From Paractinoplanes bogorensis (GTDB lineage: Bacteria; Actinomycetota; Actinomycetes; Mycobacteriales; Micromonosporaceae), in the NCBI RefSeq assembly GCF_018829635.1, contig NZ_JAHKKG010000001.1, positions 744,001 through 808,000 of the forward strand: DNA of 64,000 nucleotides. Direction: 5' to 3'. Made by a program: the position numbers and the translations under genes. Below, one piece after another: positions 37,471 to 46,416 of this stretch. Each line of letters begins with the position of its first letter. Positions within the stretch are counted from its first letter, which is position 1. The notes beneath the pieces are model-generated. The model was not told where the DNA came from and did no database searches. It saw only the letters and a list, made by a program, of their open reading frames with translations.

Positions 37471-38184
37471 ATGGGGAGCGAGTCGACCGCGGGAACGCTG
37501 CTCGCCGCCGGCAACGAGGCGATGCTCGAGGCGGCCTTCCGCACCGGCGACTTCCTCGGCGCGTGGCAGCTGCTCGAGGGAGCGCGCCGGCATGCCTGCG
37601 ACGACGAGGACAGGGTGGCCGAGGCGGCCGCCCTGACCCGGCTCGGCATGCTGGCCCACTTCGCGGCGATGGGCGGCGACCTGGCCCGGGCCGACTGGGC
37701 CACCGAGGAGCAGCTGTTCACCGCCGCGCTGCGGATCCAGCGCGAGGTCGGCGACGCGGCCGGGGCCGCCGAGTCGCTGTTCGGTCTCGGCCTGGTCCAC
37801 CAGGTGCTGCGCGGCGACTGGGAGACCGCGATGCCCTACTACAGCGAGGCGCTGGCGCTGGCCGAGAGCTACGCCGACGAGATGGTGCGCTCCGAGGTGC
37901 ACCGGCACATCGGCTTCTTCCACGTCTTCGTCTCCGGCGACAGCGAGCGCGGCCTGCGTCATCTGCGCATGTCACAGGTGCTGCGCGAGCGCTACGGCGA
38001 CCCGCGGCGGGTGGCCACCGGCACGCTCGCGCTGGGCGAGGCCGAGCTGGCCGCGGGCAACCTGACCGACGCGCTGCGCCTGCTGCGCGACGCGGTCGAT
38101 CAGGCCCGCCAGGCCAACCTGTCGCCGCAGCGGATCGGCTGGGCCGAGCACGCCCTGGCCGACGCCGAGCGAGCGGCCGCCTAA
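37471..38184 (+). CDS. tetratricopeptide-repeat protein
   Basis: 237-aa soluble helical protein. TPR-like helix pairs are visible: DFLGAWQLLEGARRHA, AAESLFGLGLVHQVLRGDWETAMPYYSEALALAES, VATGTLALGEAELAAGNLTDALRLLRDAVDQARQA. Such proteins scaffold protein contacts; no partner is evident. ATG 37471 has no ribosome site, but TAACGT (37458-37463) fits a -10 for a leaderless message. The stop overlaps the convergent acetyltransferase gene by 4 bases. Confidence 0.85.
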   Translation: MGSESTAGTLLAAGNEAMLEAAFRTGDFLGAWQLLEGARRHACDDEDRVAEAAALTRLGMLAHFAAMGGDLARADWATEEQLFTAALRIQREVGDAAGAAESLFGLGLVHQVLRGDWETAMPYYSEALALAESYADEMVRSEVHRHIGFFHVFVSGDSERGLRHLRMSQVLRERYGDPRRVATGTLALGEAELAAGNLTDALRLLRDAVDQARQANLSPQRIGWAEHALADAERAAA

Positions 38185-39113
38185 AAATCCTTGGCCATCT
38201 GCTCGGAGGCGACCTCGAGGCCGAGCGCGTCGGCGAACTGCTCGGCCCCGGGCGTCGCGGCGGCGATCCACAGACCCATCCGCGGTACGCCGTGGCGCGC
38301 GTACTCGGCCTCGGCTGCGGCGACCAGTTCCCGCCCGTACCCGCGGCCCCGGTATTCGGGGTCGACGGCGAGGTAGTGGATCGTGCCCGTGCCGGGGCGG
38401 GCCGGGGCCGGCATCGAGTACCAGATCCAGCCGATCGGACGGCCCCCGGCGACGGCGTGGCGCAGGGCGACCCCGGGGCTGTCGACGCCGCGCGGAGCCA
38501 GCACGGCGGCGACGTCGCGGGCGCGGTCCGGGGGAGCCTGGTCCCGGGTCAGGGCGACCGGGTTCGTCGTGACCAGTTCGTCCAGCCGGTACGCGTAGTC
38601 GCGCGGGGACATCGACACGAGCTCGACGCGGGTCCCGGGCGACGGGCCGACCGGACGGGCGCGCAGCTGGGCGAACATCCGGTAGCCGAGGCGCCGGTAG
38701 AGCCGCCGCGCGCCGGTGTTCACGCCGAAGACGTGCAGGCCGGCGCGATGCACACCCCGCTCGGCGAGATCGGCCTCGCCCGCGTGCAGCATGGCGCTGC
38801 CGTAGCCGCGGTTCTGGCGCTCCGGGCGTACGGAAATCTCGCTTATCCAGGCCATCGCCGGGTAGACGGCCCCGGGCAACGCGATCCACAGGAAGCCGAC
38901 CTCGTCGTCGCCGTCCATCCCCTTGCGCAGCAGTTGCCCGGCCGTGTTCACCCCGTCCGGCAGCAGCTGGTCGGTCTGCCGGGTCGCCTCGGCGTGGGCG
39001 TCGGCCGACGTGACGCCGTAGTTCTCCACCATGGCCTCGGCGAAGAGCGCGATGATCGACGGCCGTCGCCGGGACAGCTCGGTCTGCGTCAGGTCGACCA
39101 GGACGAGTGCCAT
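38181..39113 (-). CDS. double GNAT-domain N-acetyltransferase
   Basis: 310 aa with two GNAT folds in tandem. First acetyl-CoA motif: ISVRPERQNRGYGSAML; second: LAVDPEYRGRGYGRELV (each with the Q/R-x-x-G-x-G/A loop). Each domain ends in an ALGF-like segment (RRLYRRLGYRMF; AEQFADALGLEVA). Substrate unknown; tandem GNATs in actinobacteria include mycothiol-synthase-like and antibiotic-modifying enzymes, but neither can be assigned here. ATG 39113 preferred over GTG 39122 because of the CAGGG spacing. Divergent from the DnaK-like gene. Confidence 0.88.
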   Translation of the reverse strand: MALVLVDLTQTELSRRRPSIIALFAEAMVENYGVTSADAHAEATRQTDQLLPDGVNTAGQLLRKGMDGDDEVGFLWIALPGAVYPAMAWISEISVRPERQNRGYGSAMLHAGEADLAERGVHRAGLHVFGVNTGARRLYRRLGYRMFAQLRARPVGPSPGTRVELVSMSPRDYAYRLDELVTTNPVALTRDQAPPDRARDVAAVLAPRGVDSPGVALRHAVAGGRPIGWIWYSMPAPARPGTGTIHYLAVDPEYRGRGYGRELVAAAEAEYARHGVPRMGLWIAAATPGAEQFADALGLEVASEQMAKDF

Positions 39114-39140
39114 GCCTTGCACCCTGCCATGTTTTGTCCG

Positions 39141-39221
39141 TGAGAATTATTCAGGGCGGTGGCGACCGATGTGGTGACCTGCGGCAACGCGCTTGTCAAG
39201 GTATGCCCTGAATAACCCTCA
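39141..39221. repeat. 17-bp inverted repeat in the GNAT/DnaK-like intergenic region
   Basis: TGAGAATTATTCAGGGC (39141-39157) and GCCCTGAATAACCCTCA (39205-39221) are complementary at 15 of 17 positions, separated by 47 bases. It lies in the AT-richest part of the 213-base divergent gap. Candidates: operator pair, RNA structure or remnant of a small mobile element. No coding potential is seen. Confidence 0.65.
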
Positions 39222-39326
39222 GTAAGTCGGATGTCCGACGGATCGATCGCGGTCAGTTCTGTCGGGTCGGTGACGATGTTAATTTGACGACCAGAGTCAC
39301 GAAACACGCTGGTCCAGGGGGCGGCC

Positions 39327-40736
39327 TTGACCGACGCGTACCCGTTCTTTCATCGTGTGGTCGGCGTCGACCTCGGCACCAGCTCGTGCGCGGTCTCGGT
39401 CTGGGACGGCGCGAAGCTGCTGATGGTCCGCGGCCCGACCGGCGCCGCCACGATGCCCGCCACCGTAGGGCAGGACAGGGCCGGTCAGGTGATCGCCGGG
39501 GTGCCGCCGGCCGACGACCCGGAAAACGTGATCGCCGGGGTCAAGCGCCTGCTCGGCAGCGGCGAGCCGGTCCGGTTCCGGGGCCGCACCTATCAGCCCC
39601 GCGAGATCTGCGCGTTCCTGCTGATCGAGCTGAAGCGGCAGGCCGAGACGTTCGTCGGCGAGCCCATCCACGACGTGGTCATCACGGTGTCGGCGGCCGC
39701 CGGCGAGGCCCAGCGGCGGGCGTTGCGCGAGGCGGCCGGGCTGGCCCAGCTCAACGTGCGCCGGCTGGTCGAGGATCCGGCCGCGGCCGCGATGGCCCTG
39801 GGCGCCGACGCGCGGCCGGGCACGTACGCGATCTACGACCTGGGCGGCGGCACCTGCGACGCCTCGGTCGTGCGGGTCGCCGACGGCACCATCGAGGTGC
39901 TCGGCACCTCGGGCGACCAGCGGCTCGGCGGCGACGACTTCGACGAGCTGATCGTGGCCTTCGCCCTGCGCCAGATCCGCGAGCGCTACCACGTCGACCT
40001 CAGCCGCGACCCGACGATCCGGCGGCGGATCCGCTGGGAGGCCGAGATCCGCAAGCGTGAGCTGTCGGTCGCCGACCACACCACGCTCGAACTGCCGGTG
40101 CTCACGGCCACGGTGAGCGCGAGCGTGCCGCTGAGCCGCCGCGCGTTCGAGGCGATGATCGAGCCGGACGTGCAGCGCTCGCTCGACCTGCTGACCGAGG
40201 CGATCGCGGCGGCCCGGGCGGCGCACGGCGTGGGCTGGGGCGACATCGACGAGGTGGTGCTGGCCGGCGGTTCGACCCGCATCCCGGCCGTCCGCGACCG
40301 GCTGGCCGGCTACTTCGGATGGGGCGCGGCCCGGCTGCGCACCGACCTCGACCCGGCCGAGCTGGCGGCCCGCGGGGCCGGGCTGGTGGCCCGCGACTAC
40401 GAGCCGGCGTCGCTGTTCGAGGGCTCGCCGGTCGGGCTGCTCAGCGCCAGCCTGCGCCTGCGGGCCGAGCTGGCCGCGCCCGCGGTCGTGGCGGCCGACG
40501 AACCGGCCGAGACCCCCGACCCGCCCGGCCCGTCCGGCCCGCCCGCCGAGACCCCGGCCGACTTCCGCCGGGTGGCCGAGGCGGCCTACATGCTGCTGCT
40601 CCAGGACGGCGAGCACGACGGCCTGGGCTCGGCCTACGGCGCCTTCATCGCCGCCGTGCAGGCCGCGGCGCCGGACGCCCGCCTCACCGAGCTGGGCGAG
40701 ACGCTCAGCGCCGAGTACAACCGCGCCGCCAGCTAG
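39327..40736 (+). CDS. DnaK (Hsp70)-like ATPase lacking a peptide-binding domain
   Basis: 469 aa, TTG start at 39327 behind AGGGGG. The Hsp70 nucleotide-binding domain is complete: phosphate 1 VVGVDLGTSSCAVSVW, VVITVSAAAGEAQRRAL, phosphate 2 YAIYDLGGGTCDASVV, and adenosine motif DEVVLAGGSTRIPAV. After about residue 365 the normal substrate-binding beta-domain is absent; instead there is a Pro/Glu-rich linker (about 390-415) and a short helical tail. So it may act as a regulatory ATPase rather than a chaperone. Actinobacteria carry several such short Hsp70s, often near membrane or conflict genes. Confidence 0.88.
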   Translation: MTDAYPFFHRVVGVDLGTSSCAVSVWDGAKLLMVRGPTGAATMPATVGQDRAGQVIAGVPPADDPENVIAGVKRLLGSGEPVRFRGRTYQPREICAFLLIELKRQAETFVGEPIHDVVITVSAAAGEAQRRALREAAGLAQLNVRRLVEDPAAAAMALGADARPGTYAIYDLGGGTCDASVVRVADGTIEVLGTSGDQRLGGDDFDELIVAFALRQIRERYHVDLSRDPTIRRRIRWEAEIRKRELSVADHTTLELPVLTATVSASVPLSRRAFEAMIEPDVQRSLDLLTEAIAAARAAHGVGWGDIDEVVLAGGSTRIPAVRDRLAGYFGWGAARLRTDLDPAELAARGAGLVARDYEPASLFEGSPVGLLSASLRLRAELAAPAVVAADEPAETPDPPGPSGPPAETPADFRRVAEAAYMLLLQDGEHDGLGSAYGAFIAAVQAAAPDARLTELGETLSAEYNRAAS

Positions 40737-40757
40737 GGCACGCCCTAGGCTTTCCCC

Positions 40758-41672
40758 ATGCTGATCAGTTGTGGCGCCCCGGTGGCCGGGGCGTGGGCCG
40801 AACCGGGCTCGCTCGGCGACTTCGCGGCGCGGGCCGAGGAACTGGGCTATCACGGGCTGTGGGGGTTCCAGCGCCTGCTGGTCGGCACCGGGCAGGCGAT
40901 GCTGCCGGTCTATCAGAGCGTGCTCGACCCACTGCTCGCGCTGACCTGGGCCGCCGCCCGCACCCGGACCATCCGGCTGGGCGTGGCGGTGATCAACATT
41001 CCGTACGTCTCGCCGGCCTACCTGGCCAAGCAGGCCGCCACCCTCGACGTGCTCTCCGGCGGCCGCTTCGACCTGGGCCTGGGCACCGGGTGGTCGGAGC
41101 CCGAGTTCGTGGCCACCGGCTCCGACCCCCATCCCCGGGGGAAGCGCCTGCACGAGTACCTCGAGGTGCTGCGCACGCTGTGGAACGACCCGGTGGCGTC
41201 GTTCGACGGCGAGCTCTACCGGCTGCCGGCCAGCACGATGGCCCCGCCGCCGGTGCAGCCGGGCGGGCCGCCGGTGCTGCTCGGCGGCACGGCTGACGTC
41301 GCCCTGCGCCGGGCCGGGCGGCTGGCCGCGGGCTGGGTGAGCAGCAGCCGGCTGAGCTTCGCAGACATCGCGCGCGGCACGCAGATCGTGCGGCGGGCGG
41401 CCGAGGAGGCGGGCCGCGACCCGGATTCCGTCCGCATCGTCGTGCGGGCCGTCGTGCAGCCGGGCCTCCGGGACGACGCCGTGCCGCTCTCGGGGGACTG
41501 GGAGCAGATCCGGGCCGGGGCGGAGCAGTACGCCGAGGCCGGGGTCACGGAGCTGTTCTACGACCTCAACTGGGATCCGCTGATCGGATCGCCGGACGCC
41601 GATCCGGCCGTGGCCCGCGAGCGCGCCGCCGAGATCCTGACCGCGCTGCGACCCCCGTCCAACCACCCCTGA
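40758..41672 (+). CDS. LLM-class F420-dependent oxidoreductase
   Basis: 304-aa luciferase-like TIM-barrel oxidoreductase: FAARAEELGYHGLWG, LALTWAAARTRTIRLGVAVINIPYVSPAYLAKQAATLDVLSGGRFDLGLGTGW (the family hallmark, split here across about residues 60-112) and PPVLLGGTADVALRRAGRLAAGWVSSS. In actinobacteria this subgroup uses coenzyme F420; substrate unknown. ATG 40758 has TAGGCT (40746-40751) six bases upstream and no ribosome site, fitting a leaderless message. Single gene. Confidence 0.92.
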   Translation: MLISCGAPVAGAWAEPGSLGDFAARAEELGYHGLWGFQRLLVGTGQAMLPVYQSVLDPLLALTWAAARTRTIRLGVAVINIPYVSPAYLAKQAATLDVLSGGRFDLGLGTGWSEPEFVATGSDPHPRGKRLHEYLEVLRTLWNDPVASFDGELYRLPASTMAPPPVQPGGPPVLLGGTADVALRRAGRLAAGWVSSSRLSFADIARGTQIVRRAAEEAGRDPDSVRIVVRAVVQPGLRDDAVPLSGDWEQIRAGAEQYAEAGVTELFYDLNWDPLIGSPDADPAVARERAAEILTALRPPSNHP

Positions 41673-42402
41673 CCGGACTCGAGCCTGAGCCCATGCTCAC
41701 TCTGTGTCGTGCCCATGATCGCCGCGGGCGTAGCGGATCGCTCCCCGTCGCCCCGGCGTCGCCCTGTGTCGATGTGTCCGGGCCTTCGGTGAAGACGCGC
41801 TTCGAAGTCTTATATAGCGTCGAATAGAGGGGGCATTCGTTATCGAAATGGCGGCCGTCTTCCTATCGGGCTCTTTCTGAGCCTCACGCACGGTAGTCCC
41901 GAGGGCACGCGGATCCGGCGCGCGGGATGGAGAATTCGTGTCCCGCAACCCGGGACGGCCGTCGATCCGCCCCCGGAGTGCCAGGTCAGCCGAAGATCTT
42001 GCGTCACCGGGGCCGTCGCGCCGAAGAATGTCACGGTCCGTGCCATCCAAGATCGATACTGTGACGAAACCGGATGGAAACAGCGACCCGCCACAGCCTG
42101 AACCTGTCTTTGATAACTTTGCGCAACAGTACGATTGCCCTCCGGCTTTCTATACCGGACATAGGAGGCAAAGTTGATCGACGTTATGGGCGTTTTATGG
42201 GCTTGAGCACGGCTTCATACCCCGCGCGAGTGACACTCCAGGTGACATGGCCTATCCATGGCTTTCAGCGGGCTGTTATTCATTCGATGCGTCAACTCAT
42301 TTCCTACAGGCCAGTTCCCGGCTACCTTTCCCAACGCAGCATCCGAAAACCTCTCACGCACGACGCATGCGAGGTGTGTCGTTCGATGGAGGTGACCGAC
42401 GC
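41673..42402 (+). other. 730-base gene-free leader of the peptide transporter operon
   Basis: No convincing gene. GC content is visibly lower than around it. Items seen: an AT-rich TTATATAG at about 41810; a strong ribosome site AGGAGG (42163-42168) followed five bases later by a tiny frame TTG 42174 to TGA 42206 (ten residues); and GGAGGTGA (42388-42395), the ribosome site of the permease. The mini-frame could be a leader peptide, but this is unproven. Longer frames here are low-complexity and Arg/Pro-rich and were not called. Confidence 0.5.
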
Positions 42403-43425
42403 TTGGAACCGCTGATCGAAGAGGCTGAGCTCGCCCGTCAGGGCGCGCCCACCGACGCGATTGCAGCGCCGACCGGCGAGATCAAGAAGGTGGACACCCG
42501 CCGTAAGTCGCCGACGCAGATCGCCCTCGCGCGCCTGCGCAAGGACAAGGTCGCGGTGATCTGTGCGAGCATCTTCGTCGCCTTCGTCCTGATCGCCATC
42601 TTCGCGCCGCTGCTTGCCAAGCTCGAGGGCCAAGACCCGACGACGCTGCATCAAGACCTGACCGACCGTTACGGCTACCCGACCATCACGCCCAACGGCG
42701 AGCACTGGTTCGGGGTCGAGCCCCGGCTGGGCCGCGACCTCTTCGCCCGCTGGGTCTACGGCGCACGTCCGTCGCTGATCGTGGCCGGCTCGGTCACGGT
42801 GATCACCACGATCATCGGCGTCGTCGTCGGTCTGGTGTCCGGCTTCATGGGCGGCTGGATCGACCGGGTGCTGTCCTGGGTCATCGACTTCGTCCTGAGC
42901 CTGCCCTACCTGCTCTTCGCGATCGCCGTCCCGGCCGCTCTGCTGGCCATCTTCCTCGGCACCACGGAGGGGGTCGCGGCGAACGAGGTCGCGACCGTGC
43001 GTTTCTACTCGCTCATCCTCGTGCTCTCCTTCTTCGGCTGGGCCAGCCTCGCGCGATTGATCCGCGGCGAGGTGCTCACCCTGCGCGAGCGGGAGTTCAT
43101 CGCCGCGGCCAAAGTGCTCGGCGTGCCGACCCGCAAGGTGCTCTTCAAGGAGCTGCTGCCCAACCTGGTGGCGCCCATTGTCATCTCGGTCTCGTTGGCC
43201 CTGCCTTCCTACATCGTGACCGAGGCAGGCCTCACCTATCTCGGCGTCGGCTTGACCGAGCCCACGCCGTCCTGGGGTCTGACCATCGCGCAAGCACAGA
43301 ACTGGTACCGGGCCGATCCGCTGTACCTGTGGATCCCGGTCGCCGGCATCACGATCCTCGTGCTCGCGCTGAGCTTGCTCGGCGACTCGATTCGTGACGC
43401 ATTTGATCCCCGCACCCGACGGTGA
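42403..43425 (+). CDS. dppC: peptide/nickel-type ABC transporter permease (DppC/OppC family)
   Basis: 340 aa from TTG 42403, placed by a full GGAGGTGA ribosome site seven bases upstream; longer in-frame starts were rejected. N-terminal cytoplasmic region with OppC_N helix (KDKVAVICASIFVAFVLIAIFAPLLA), then GVEPRLGRDLFARWVYGARPSLIVA and the EAA loop REFIAAAKVLGVPTRKVLFKELLPNLVAPIVIS. One half of the channel for di- or oligopeptide import. It is the first gene of the operon, ahead of the binding protein, which is an unusual order. Confidence 0.93.
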   Translation: MEPLIEEAELARQGAPTDAIAAPTGEIKKVDTRRKSPTQIALARLRKDKVAVICASIFVAFVLIAIFAPLLAKLEGQDPTTLHQDLTDRYGYPTITPNGEHWFGVEPRLGRDLFARWVYGARPSLIVAGSVTVITTIIGVVVGLVSGFMGGWIDRVLSWVIDFVLSLPYLLFAIAVPAALLAIFLGTTEGVAANEVATVRFYSLILVLSFFGWASLARLIRGEVLTLREREFIAAAKVLGVPTRKVLFKELLPNLVAPIVISVSLALPSYIVTEAGLTYLGVGLTEPTPSWGLTIAQAQNWYRADPLYLWIPVAGITILVLALSLLGDSIRDAFDPRTRR

Positions 43426-43456
43426 CGTGGTGACGCCCAGTATGAGAAGAGGAGAA

Positions 43457-45202
43457 ATGGCAAGGCGATTCAACGTTGCCATTGCGGCCACCGCCGCGTT
43501 GGCGCTCGCGGTGGCGGGCTGCAGCAGCCCGTCGTCGAACAACGATTCGAGCAATGGGGGCGGGAGCTCCGACGACATCACCACCCAGGTGCAGTCGCAG
43601 GACCCGGCGGCCAAGGGCCCGGCCAAGGAGATTCCGGGCTCGCGTAAGGGCGGCACGATCAACATCGTGGCCCAGACGACGCCGAACACGCTCGACCCGA
43701 CCGACACGTACTACCAGGACTCGCTGGCCATCGCGAAGCTTCTCTTCCGTACGCCGACGCAGTTCGACATCCGTGACGGCAAGGCCGTGCTCGTTCCCGA
43801 CCTCACCGACCTCGGCACGGTCTCCAGCAACGGCTTGGACTGGACGTTCAAGATGCAGCCGGGGATCAAGTACGAGGACGGCACCGAGGTCAAGGTCGAG
43901 GACCTCGCGTACGCGATCAAGCGGTCCTTCGCCCACGACATCTACGCCAACGGCCCGGCGTACCAGATGCAGTACTTCAAGGACGGCGACAAGTACAAGG
44001 GCCCCTACAAGGACGGCGACACCTTCGCCGGCGTGGAGACCCAGGGCACCGACACCCTGATCATCCACCTGGCCAAGGCCTTCTCGGCGCTGCCCTACTA
44101 CATGACGTTCCCTGCGTTCACGCCGATCCCCAAGGCGAAGGACACCAAGCAGGACTACAAGAACAAGCCGCTCGCGACCGGCCCCTACAAGTTCAAGGCC
44201 TACCAGCCCGGCACCTCGCTGGACCTGGAGAAGAACACGAACTGGGACCCGAACACCGACGCGGCCCGGCACCAGTACCCGGACGCCTTCGCCTTCAAGT
44301 GGGGCGGTGACATCGTCAAGAACCAGCAGGCGGTGCTCAACAGCAACGGCGCCGACGCCAGCACGCTGGCCTACGACCCGCTCGACGCGTCGCTGATCCC
44401 GCAGATCACCGGCGAGAAGAAGTCGCAGCTGGTCACCGGTGAGGGCACCTGCACCCGGGCCTGGCAGCTGGACACCCGCAAGATCCCGCTCGAGGTCCGC
44501 AAGGCGATCGCCAAGGCGTGGCCGTACGACGCGATCTGGAAGGCCGCGGGTTACAACGACTACACGGCCATCCCGGCCAGCACGGTGCTGCCGCCCTCGG
44601 TGCAGGGCTACAAGAAGTACACGCCGATCGCCGACCTGACCGGCACCGGCGCCGGTGACCCGGAAGCCGCGAAGAAGATGCTCGCGGATGCCGGCAAGTC
44701 CGGCTTCGAGCTGAGCTACTACTTCGACAACACCAAGCCGATCAACCAGCAGACCAGCCAGGTCCGGGCCGACGCCCTGACCAAGGCCGGCTTCGTGGTC
44801 AAGCCGATCGGTGTCGCCACCGCTGACCTGCGCGCCAAGGTCGGCGACTACGACGCGCCGGTCAACATGGGCCAGAGCCCGGCCGGCTGGTGCTCCGACT
44901 GGCCGACCGGCTCGTCGTGGCTGCCGGTGCTCTTCCAGACGCACAGCATCGCCGACGGCGTCAGCTGGGGCATGCTGAGCGACAAGGCGCTCGACAAGGA
45001 GATCGACGACGTCAACAACCTGCCGGCCGAGGAGTCGACCGACAAGTGGGCCGCCCTGGACGAGAAGGTCCTCGGCATGTACGTCGCCATCCCGACCTAC
45101 TACGACAAGCAGGCCGTGCTGCAGGGTTCGAACATCGGCACCACCGTCGGTGACCCGACCGCGGGCATGCCGCTCTTCACCTCGATGTACCTGAAGAGCT
45201 GA
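43457..45202 (+). CDS. peptide ABC transporter substrate-binding lipoprotein (family 5)
   Basis: 581 aa; ATG 43457 follows AGAGGAG at short spacing (ATG 43442 is an alternative). Lipoprotein signal MARRFNVAIAATAALALAVAGC, Cys22, then a Ser/Asn/Gly linker. Family-5 features: RKGGTINIVAQTTPNTLDPTDTYYQDSLAI, WTFKMQPGIKYEDGTEVKVEDLAYAIKRS, ATGPYKFKAYQPGTSLDLEKN and a hinge near GWCSDWPTGSSWLP. Captures peptides or similar solutes outside. A strong stem-loop after the stop (45248) probably protects or limits this mRNA so that the binding protein outnumbers the membrane subunits. Confidence 0.93.
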   Translation: MARRFNVAIAATAALALAVAGCSSPSSNNDSSNGGGSSDDITTQVQSQDPAAKGPAKEIPGSRKGGTINIVAQTTPNTLDPTDTYYQDSLAIAKLLFRTPTQFDIRDGKAVLVPDLTDLGTVSSNGLDWTFKMQPGIKYEDGTEVKVEDLAYAIKRSFAHDIYANGPAYQMQYFKDGDKYKGPYKDGDTFAGVETQGTDTLIIHLAKAFSALPYYMTFPAFTPIPKAKDTKQDYKNKPLATGPYKFKAYQPGTSLDLEKNTNWDPNTDAARHQYPDAFAFKWGGDIVKNQQAVLNSNGADASTLAYDPLDASLIPQITGEKKSQLVTGEGTCTRAWQLDTRKIPLEVRKAIAKAWPYDAIWKAAGYNDYTAIPASTVLPPSVQGYKKYTPIADLTGTGAGDPEAAKKMLADAGKSGFELSYYFDNTKPINQQTSQVRADALTKAGFVVKPIGVATADLRAKVGDYDAPVNMGQSPAGWCSDWPTGSSWLPVLFQTHSIADGVSWGMLSDKALDKEIDDVNNLPAEESTDKWAALDEKVLGMYVAIPTYYDKQAVLQGSNIGTTVGDPTAGMPLFTSMYLKS

Positions 45203-45247
45203 CCCAGTTCCGTAGTAGTAGACAGTAAGTAGTACAAAGCGACAAAA

Positions 45248-45291
45248 CCGGGGTGGTTCGGCCCGCCAGTCAGCGGGCCGGGCCACCCCGG
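45248..45291 (+). terminator. 19-bp intraoperonic stem-loop
   Basis: CCGGGGTGGTTCGGCCCGC pairs with GCGGGCCGGGCCACCCCGG (two G-U pairs) around a 6-base loop. It lies 45 bases after the binding-protein stop and about 100 bases before dppB. Within an operon this looks like an attenuator or 3'-stabilising structure, giving more binding protein than permease. Confidence 0.75.
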
Positions 45292-45389
45292 GCGCAAGAA
45301 TGAGACCTCCGGCGCCGCGGCCATCGCCCCCGCGCCCGAACCACTCCGGGAGCCACACCCCGGCGCCGTGATGAAAGAGGAGCCCAGCG

Positions 45390-46367
45390 GTGCTGCTGTA
45401 CATCCTGAAACGCGTCCTGAGCGCGATCTCCGTCGTGATCGTGACGCTGGTGGCCAGCTTCGCGCTGTTCTTCTTCGCGCCGACCGACCCGGCCGGCGTC
45501 ATCTGCGGGCCGCGCTGCACCCCCGAGCGCATCGCCGACATCGAGCAGAGCCTCGGGCTCAACCAGCCCAAGGCCGAGCAGGTGCTGCTCTACATGAAGG
45601 GCATCGTCGCCGGCCGCGAGTTCAGCAGCGGCGGGGTGACGCAGCACTGCGCCGCGCCCTGCCTGGGCTACTCATACACGCTGGGCCAGCCGGTGACCAA
45701 GCTGATCGGGGCCGCCCTGCCCGTCACGATCTCGATCGTCATCGGCGGCGCGGTGGTCTATCTGCTCGTCGGCATCCTGGCCGGCACGATCGCGGCCCAG
45801 GTACGCGGAACGTCGGCCGACCGTTTCGTCGTCGGTACGACGCTGGTCGTCCAGGCGATCCCGTACTTCGTCTTCGCCCTGATGATCGCGCTCTACGCCA
45901 CGTTCCTGCCCGCGTCCGGATACACCTCGTTCTTCGAGAATCCGTTCCTCTGGGCCAGCGGTCTGCTCGCGGCCTGGCTGACGATCGGGGTCACCAACGC
46001 CGCGGCCTACACCCGATACTCCCGCGCCTCCATGATCGAGGCGCTCGGGCAGGACTTCGTCCGCACGGCCACGTCGAAGGGCATCAGCCGGCGCCGCGTG
46101 GTCTACCGCCACGGCCTGCGCGCGGGGCTCACCCCGGTGGTCACCATCTTCGGTATCGACCTGGCGTTCCAGCTCACCGGCGCGATCTTCACCGAGAGCA
46201 TCTTCGGCCTGCCCGGCATCGGCCTGCTGGCTCTGCGGGCGTTCAACCAGTACGACCTGCCCGTGCTCATGGGCGGCGTGCTGATCGGCTCGGTCGTGCT
46301 CGTCGTGATGAACCTCGTCGTCGACATCGCGTACACCGCGCTCGACCCCCGGGTGCGCCTCGGATGA
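45390..46367 (+). CDS. dppB: peptide/nickel-type ABC transporter permease (DppB/OppB family)
   Basis: 325 aa, GTG 45390 behind AAGAGGAG. Six membrane segments, the first in [30 protein letters not shown], a typical DppB opening. The outer loop carries cysteines ([23 protein letters not shown] and HCAAPC). EAA loop: [43 protein letters not shown]. Pairs with DppC to form the channel. Confidence 0.94.
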   Translation: MLLYILKRVLSAISVVIVTLVASFALFFFAPTDPAGVICGPRCTPERIADIEQSLGLNQPKAEQVLLYMKGIVAGREFSSGGVTQHCAAPCLGYSYTLGQPVTKLIGAALPVTISIVIGGAVVYLLVGILAGTIAAQVRGTSADRFVVGTTLVVQAIPYFVFALMIALYATFLPASGYTSFFENPFLWASGLLAAWLTIGVTNAAAYTRYSRASMIEALGQDFVRTATSKGISRRRVVYRHGLRAGLTPVVTIFGIDLAFQLTGAIFTESIFGLPGIGLLALRAFNQYDLPVLMGGVLIGSVVLVVMNLVVDIAYTALDPRVRLG

Positions 46368-46416
46368 CCCCGCGCAGCGCTTCCGTTCCCCGATCCCGCC
46401 GCACGAAGGCAGCAGC

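Noticed and set aside
38181..38184. Convergent stop overlap of TPR and GNAT genes as a possible annotation error
   Set aside because: Both genes have strong domain content and the 4-base overlap is common in this window.
41938..42177. 79-codon frame in the dpp leader region
   Set aside because: No ribosome site, skewed composition, no motif.
41800..42402. Possible horizontally acquired island because of lower GC
   Set aside because: No integrase, transposase, tRNA or direct repeats nearby; more simply a long regulatory region.
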